Source of the DNA: DAOTVS01 sp034436375
Lineage (GTDB): Bacteria > Chloroflexota > Anaerolineae > SpSt-313
Direction: 5' to 3'
Assembly (NCBI GenBank): GCA_034436375.1
Contig: DAOTVS010000227.1
Location: 1 to 9,675 of the forward strand
DNA length: 9,675 nucleotides
The position numbers were made by a program, and so were the translations under genes. Of the stretch, positions 5,801-9,675 are shown piece after piece. Below the pieces are notes generated by a model. That model was not told where the DNA came from, did not search any database, and saw nothing but the letters and a program-made list of their open reading frames with translations. Each line of letters opens with the position of its first letter. The first letter of the stretch is position 1.

Positions 5801-7024
5801 ATGCCAACCCGTGAGCAATCACTCTCTGAGCTGCGCAGCGCGTTAGCGCACCTGGATGACCCTCCCTACCTCGAGAACCATCCTCTGGCTCAGCGCATCA
5901 GTTTCATTGCCGAAGCGCCCGCACTCTCCCGCGGGCAGCTCCTACGGCGGACTCTGCGCCTCGCCATTGAGGCGCTTGACCCCGGGACTGAGGCATTGTG
6001 CGATGGCCCCGAGGCTCGCTCTTACGAAGTCCTACACCGCTACGCCATTGCCCGGCAGAGCATGGTGGCCATTGCCGCCAAGCTCGATATCAGCGAGCGC
6101 CAGGCCTATCGCGAGCTGAGGCGCGCGCTCGAAGCTCTGGAACAGGTCCTGAGTGAACTGGCTTCCGGCTCGGCCAATGGCCTGGGCTTATTCGGAAAGG
6201 CGCCCACCCCGGCAGCCAAGGTCCGTGAGGAGGTAGAACGCCTGTCGCGCGGGAACAGCCAGGAGGTCGACATTGCCCAGTTGGTGATAGGCACCCTGGA
6301 GAGCGCCCAGTGCCTGGCCCAGGAGCGTGCGGTAGAGATCCGCCTGGTGCGCCAGCCGCCAAGTCTCATTGTGACGGCCAATCGCGTCATGCTGCGGCAA
6401 GCGGTGCTCAATCTCCTCAGCCACATGGTATCTGTTGCAGCAGCGGGCGGTTCGCACACCGGGGTCGAGGTGGCCGTCGAGCGTGTGGACAGCCATGCTG
6501 TGGTGCAGATGACCTACGGAGGGGGCGTTCTAGAGGAAATGCCGCCCTCAGAGAGCCCCTATGCTGTGGCGGCCCAGTTGCTCGATTCCCTCGGCATCCG
6601 CTGGACGCAGGAAACTACCGCTCAAGGCGTCACCCGGGTTTCCCTGCCAGTCCCTCTGGCGCGGGAGCACAAAGTGCTGGTCGTGGACGATAATGAGGGC
6701 ATCATTGCCCTGTTTCGGTGCTATCTGCGCCACCAGCCCTACCGAGTGTTGGGCGCGACCAGCGCGGAGCAGGCCCTCGCCCTGCTCGATACGGAGCGAC
6801 CCGACCTGGTCATCCTCGATGTCATGATGCCCGACCGTGACGGCTGGGAGGTCCTGCAAGCCATGCGCGCCCGGCCAGCCGGCGCCAAGGCGCGCGTCAT
6901 TGTCTGTTCGATCATCAACGACCCGCACCTGGCCGCCGCGTCGGGCGCGAATGGCTTTCTGCACAAGCCGGTGGATCAGGCCCGGCTCGTGCAGGCCCTG
7001 GAAAGGGTAATGAAGGAAGGATAG
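5801..7024 (+). CDS. Atypical response regulator: N-terminal HTH, degenerate HATPase-like domain, C-terminal receiver
   Basis: The 407-residue protein starts at the ATG at 5801: an in-frame TAA lies two codons upstream, and CGGAAG (5789-5794) is a weak ribosome binding site 6 nt away. Residues about 74-117 include MVAIAAKLDISERQAYRELRRAL, which reads like a sigma-70 region 4 type helix-turn-helix. Residues about 155-285 resemble a HATPase_c domain (ANRVMLRQAVLNLLSHMV at 193-210), but the D-x-G-x-G box is TYGGG (238-242), without the nucleotide-binding Asp, and no phosphoacceptor-His block precedes it. Residues 291-404 form a complete CheY-like receiver: D296, D297, phosphoacceptor D340 (LVILDVMMPDRDGWE), S370 and K389-P390. 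The order is reversed relative to usual response regulators, where the receiver comes first. It is divergent from the sugar operon, which makes that operon a candidate target, and convergent with a histidine kinase, a candidate partner. Both links are inferences. Confidence 0.85.
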   Translation: MPTREQSLSELRSALAHLDDPPYLENHPLAQRISFIAEAPALSRGQLLRRTLRLAIEALDPGTEALCDGPEARSYEVLHRYAIARQSMVAIAAKLDISERQAYRELRRALEALEQVLSELASGSANGLGLFGKAPTPAAKVREEVERLSRGNSQEVDIAQLVIGTLESAQCLAQERAVEIRLVRQPPSLIVTANRVMLRQAVLNLLSHMVSVAAAGGSHTGVEVAVERVDSHAVVQMTYGGGVLEEMPPSESPYAVAAQLLDSLGIRWTQETTAQGVTRVSLPVPLAREHKVLVVDDNEGIIALFRCYLRHQPYRVLGATSAEQALALLDTERPDLVILDVMMPDRDGWEVLQAMRARPAGAKARVIVCSIINDPHLAAASGANGFLHKPVDQARLVQALERVMKEG

Positions 7025-7099
7025 AACACGAGGGGGGCAGGGGGGCAGGTCACTTGAGCGACAGCCCCCCTGCACTCCTCGTGTTCTATCCTTCCTTCA
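7011..7099. repeat. Long inverted repeat at the convergent gene ends; likely bidirectional terminator
   Basis: Positions 7011-7032 and 7078-7099 are perfectly complementary over 22 bp. Pairing continues inward through 7033-7046 with 7064-7077, with one mismatch and one G-U pair, giving a stem of about 36 bp with a 17-nt loop. The inner part is GGGGGGCAGGGGGGC against GCCCCCCTGC. The outer arms include the last codons and stop codons of both flanking genes. No clear T run follows on either side, although the outer arms are pyrimidine-rich in each reading direction. Bidirectional termination between convergent genes is the simplest role. Confidence 0.75.
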
Positions 7100-9266
7100 C
7101 TGTATAGTTTGGCTTGGCAATCTCCAGCCCCGCATACAACAGATCGGTCACTTTGCCACTTGGGATGCCAGCTGCCTGCGACAGGGTAAAGTATCCACCC
7201 AGGCGGCGCAACGCCTCCTCCTCATAGCTGGTCGCCGTCACCGCAACGATCGGGATGTCGCGCAGGGTCTCGTCCTTGCGCAGGATCTGCACCACCTGAA
7301 AGCCATCCATCTCTGGCATCAGCAGATCCAGCAGCACCAAATCGGGCGTTTTCCGCCGTACGCTGCGCAGCCCCTGGGCCCCCGAGTGCGCGCTGATTAC
7401 GTGTATATCGGCGTTAAGAGAGCGCAACATACGCGCCTCCATGCTGACAAAACCAGGGTCGTCGTCGATGATCAGGATAGTGCTGCCGGGCCGACAGTAG
7501 CAGCTCACCACGCGCTGCAACGACTCGCGCGAGATAGGTTTGGTCAGGCAATCGTTGATTCCTGTAGGATCACGGAGCCAACTGGGGCTAGGCAGCGAGC
7601 AGCGCAGGATGGGCACCCTGTAGCGCCGACTCTGCTCTCCCACCGGCCCCAGCCAAGCTTCACTAGGTGCATCGGGCGGCAGGTTGATAATGATAGCCAG
7701 GGGATGTTCCGCCTCTATCATACCCTCAGCCTCCGCAGGACTCTCTGCCGGCAGGATCCGGCGGCTGCCCAGATAGCGGGCCACCATCGCAGAGATACCA
7801 GGGTCGGGATCCACCACGATCACCGGCGCCTCGTGCGAGTCGGCGCGGCGCCGGTCGGGGATATGTTGCAACTCAGTAGTCTCTGGCAGGGCCCCGGGCA
7901 GCGGCAGAGTAAAGTGGAAAGTGCTGCCCTCGCCCACCGTGCTCTCCGCCCACATCCGGCCTCCGTGCATCTCCACAAAGCGCCGGCTGATGGTGAGCCC
8001 CAGCCCAGCCCCGCCGCGGCTGCGCGGGCCTGGGTCCGCCTGGCGGAACTCCTCGAAGATGTGTTCCAGGTTCTCGGCTTCGATGCCGACCCCCGTATCG
8101 TGCACGACCACCTCCACCGCTTCCGCTGCCAATTGGATGCGCACATCGATGCGTCCATGGTCCGTAAAGCGGACTGCATTGTTGAGCAGATTGAGCATCA
8201 CCTGGCGGATGCGTGTGCGGTCGATGAAAAGCTGCGGCATCTGCTCGGGGGTCACCAAGCTGTACTCCAGGTGACGCTGTTTCAGAAGGGGGGCTATCGT
8301 CTGCACGGCCTCGCCGATGACGGCGCGCACATCCGCCAGCTCGCGGAACATGGGCAGACGCGAGGCATCGATTCGGGAGAGGTCCAGGATGTCGTCAATC
8401 AAGCTTTGCAGATGCTTGGCGGCCCGGTACATTTCACGGATGTCGCTTTCCAAGTCGGGCGTCCAGCCCACGCCATCATAGCTTTCCGGCGCCAGGTACA
8501 TGATCTCGGCAAAACCCACGATGAGGTTGAGCGGGGTGCGCAGTTCGTGGCTTACGTTGGCCACGAACTGCTCCTTGAGCACACGGCTCTCCTCTGCCGC
8601 CTGGCGTGCGACCAGCAACTCGTCATTGGCCCGCTTGAGCGAGGCATAGGCCTCATCCAACGCTTTGAGGGTACGGTTCAATTCGCCCTGACGATCGCGC
8701 AGTTGCTGAATGAGCGCGCCCTGACGCACGGTCGTCTCCCGCTCCCAAAAATCCACCAACTCCAACGCCCGGCCGGTCAGTATACCCACCCCGACCATGA
8801 TTGCTATGAAGAAGAGCCAGAAGGGCGCCGTAGGGTGCAACAGGAGCGAGGGCACCAGGACGAAGAGGATGCCTGTTGCGGCGGCACCGGTCGCCACACA
8901 GGCCCATTGGCCCAGGAGCAGGCCGGCGACCAGCACCGTCAGTCCAAATAGGGAGAGGGTAACGGATTGTTGAAAGACCCGGTAGATAATGGCGTTGACG
9001 CCCAGGCTGCCAGCCACATAGATCTGCGCCGTCCGGTGCGGCCAACCCTGGCGCAGGGCCAAGGTCACGATCGCCAGGGCCATGACTGCGCCCCCAGTAG
9101 CCATCTCAGAGGGGTTGGCCGTGCGCGTCTCGGGCACCCAGAGGAAGAGCAGCCAGGCTCCGTAGAAAGTGAGCACTGCCAGCAAGAGCAGGAACTGCCG
9201 GCGGAAGGTGACAAAGCCGCCCTCGCTGGGCTCGGCCTCTCGTCCAAACAAACGCTTCTTGGCCAT
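7086..9266 (-). CDS. Membrane hybrid sensor histidine kinase with two receiver domains
   Basis: The 726-residue protein begins at the ATG at 9266; the ribosome binding site is weak (AGGG at 9275-9278, 8 nt away). About six hydrophobic segments (residues 23-45, 57-72, 83-98, 103-120, 121-144, 149-167) have short loops and no large outer sensor domain, so it may sense within or near the membrane. A helical, charged, probably coiled-coil linker covers 171-232. HisKA follows with SHELRTPL and H240; HATPase_c has N359/N362/N363, D390-T-G-V-G394 and G419-A-G-L-G-L. Receiver 1 (about 480-588) keeps D486, D488, S557 and K576 but has N528 where the phosphoacceptor Asp should be. Receiver 2 (about 595-690) keeps D601/D602, D647 (LVLLDLLMPEMDG) and T677, but the usual Lys-Pro is replaced within GGYFTLSQ. 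Its gene converges on the regulator gene, and the 3' ends share the long inverted repeat. Ligand and partner are unknown. Confidence 0.95.
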   Translation of the reverse strand: MAKKRLFGREAEPSEGGFVTFRRQFLLLLAVLTFYGAWLLFLWVPETRTANPSEMATGGAVMALAIVTLALRQGWPHRTAQIYVAGSLGVNAIIYRVFQQSVTLSLFGLTVLVAGLLLGQWACVATGAAATGILFVLVPSLLLHPTAPFWLFFIAIMVGVGILTGRALELVDFWERETTVRQGALIQQLRDRQGELNRTLKALDEAYASLKRANDELLVARQAAEESRVLKEQFVANVSHELRTPLNLIVGFAEIMYLAPESYDGVGWTPDLESDIREMYRAAKHLQSLIDDILDLSRIDASRLPMFRELADVRAVIGEAVQTIAPLLKQRHLEYSLVTPEQMPQLFIDRTRIRQVMLNLLNNAVRFTDHGRIDVRIQLAAEAVEVVVHDTGVGIEAENLEHIFEEFRQADPGPRSRGGAGLGLTISRRFVEMHGGRMWAESTVGEGSTFHFTLPLPGALPETTELQHIPDRRRADSHEAPVIVVDPDPGISAMVARYLGSRRILPAESPAEAEGMIEAEHPLAIIINLPPDAPSEAWLGPVGEQSRRYRVPILRCSLPSPSWLRDPTGINDCLTKPISRESLQRVVSCYCRPGSTILIIDDDPGFVSMEARMLRSLNADIHVISAHSGAQGLRSVRRKTPDLVLLDLLMPEMDGFQVVQILRKDETLRDIPIVAVTATSYEEEALRRLGGYFTLSQAAGIPSGKVTDLLYAGLEIAKPNYTVKEG

Positions 9267-9318
9267 GGTGATATCCCTGCAACTGGATAAACCTCACGAT
9301 GTCGACACGAGAGGCCCT

Positions 9319-9327
9319 ATTGTAACA
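9319..9327 (-). promoter_or_regulatory. Extended -10 promoter element of the histidine kinase gene
   Basis: On the minus strand the sequence is TGTTACAAT, an extended -10 (TG-n-TACAAT, 5 of 6 to TATAAT). No good -35 hexamer lies 16-18 nt upstream, which fits extended -10 promoters. Transcription would start about 45 nt before the kinase ATG. The element sits in the 106-nt gap after the stop codon of the upstream gene, so the kinase can be transcribed independently of it. Confidence 0.5.
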
Positions 9328-9372
9328 CATTTCCGCTGCCAGGCCCACTTGCCTATGACAGCGGGAGGCCAT

Positions 9373-9675
9373 TCAGGAGCCTGCGCCGCCCCTATCCATA
9401 TCGGGCAGGTTATCTAGCAGGCCTTGCAGGTCCAGGGTGAGCTGGCCCTCTTCGTCGGTGTGGATGCGGTTCTCACGTTGCAGCCAGTTGACCGCCTCCT
9501 CGATCCGCCCCTCCAGGATCAAGCGGGCAAAGGGAGAGGGCTCCTCGGCCTGTGATGAGGGCTCGGGGCTGGCGCGGCGGAAGCGGCTGCGTACGGCGCC
9601 GAGCACATCCCACATCATCTGTTGGCGCAAGTCGGCAAGGCGCTCGTCGGCCCCCGACCAGCCTTCCAGCAGGGC
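9373..9675 (-). CDS. C-terminal end of an unrecognised protein (5' end outside window)
   Basis: The frame is open from the right edge for 100 codons to the TGA at 9373-9375, so the start is probably beyond the window; the internal TTG or ATG codons near 9618-9630 have no ribosome binding site. The visible part has a helical LLEGWSGADERLADLRQQMM segment, a basic patch (VRSRFRRA), a Pro/Ser/Glu linker, then a helical block ARLILEGRIEEAVNWLQREN and an acidic end LDLQGLLDNLPDMDRGG. I do not recognise the family. The codon choice, with G/C in third positions, looks like that of a real gene. It runs in the same direction as the kinase, 106 nt upstream, with a separate promoter in between. Confidence 0.6.
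   Translation of the reverse strand, partial: ALLEGWSGADERLADLRQQMMWDVLGAVRSRFRRASPEPSSQAEEPSPFARLILEGRIEEAVNWLQRENRIHTDEEGQLTLDLQGLLDNLPDMDRGGAGS

Noticed and set aside
7033..7049. G-rich tract as a G-quadruplex
   Set aside because: It contains only two long G runs plus a short one, and it pairs well within the inverted repeat, which explains it better.
7386..8951. Open frame of 521 codons on the plus strand, antisense to the kinase gene
   Set aside because: It mirrors the kinase codons in GC-rich DNA; its translation is low-complexity and Arg/His/Gln-rich with no recognisable domain, while the minus strand has all kinase motifs.
1..9675. CRISPR arrays, tRNA or rRNA genes, transposases
   Set aside because: No regularly spaced repeats with spacers, no cloverleaf-like or rRNA-like sequence and no transposase-like protein were noticed on either strand; no covariance-model search could be run.

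Overview
The window looks like a stretch of a GC-rich Chloroflexota genome (Anaerolineae/Caldilineae-like). The clues are a twin-arginine lipoprotein solute-binding protein with a Thr/Gln/Ala/Pro-rich linker, a CUT1 sugar transporter without a linked ATPase, a hybrid histidine kinase, and a response regulator with its receiver at the C-terminus. This is an inference from protein style; no rRNA or other phylogenetic marker is present.

Layout. (1) Positions 1-5509, minus strand, hold a carbohydrate-utilisation operon read from right to left: a lipoprotein substrate-binding protein (3953-5509), two membrane permeases (2785-3729 and 1887-2771, 13 nt apart) and a GHL6-like/beta-galactosidase-trimerisation glycoside hydrolase that runs off the left edge (1-1691). 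A strong G/C hairpin lies between the binding protein and the first permease, and a perfect 13-bp hairpin lies just after the second permease, so the four genes are probably expressed at different levels. (2) Positions 5510-5800 are a divergent control region with a LacI/GalR-type operator-like sequence, a GGTCACC repeat/dyad around AACCGGTT, and a sigma-70-like promoter for the rightward gene. (3) Positions 5801-7024, plus strand, encode an unusual regulator: N-terminal helix-turn-helix, degenerate HATPase-like middle, C-terminal receiver. (4) Positions 7011-7099 form a very long inverted repeat at the convergent 3' ends of this regulator and the next gene; it includes both stop codons, and both proteins end in the same Lys-Glu-Gly. 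(5) Positions 7086-9266, minus strand, encode a six-TM hybrid histidine kinase with two receiver domains, the first with Asn in place of the phospho-accepting Asp. An extended -10 promoter lies just upstream. (6) Positions 9373-9675 hold the C-terminal end of an unrecognised protein that enters from the right edge.

Working model (inference): the binding protein and permeases import an oligosaccharide or glycoside, using a shared ATPase encoded elsewhere, and the hydrolase processes it. The divergent regulator and the convergent kinase are candidates for sensing and control. The LacI-like operator suggests a further sugar-responsive repressor encoded outside the window. No tRNA, rRNA, CRISPR array, insertion sequence or transposase was seen.
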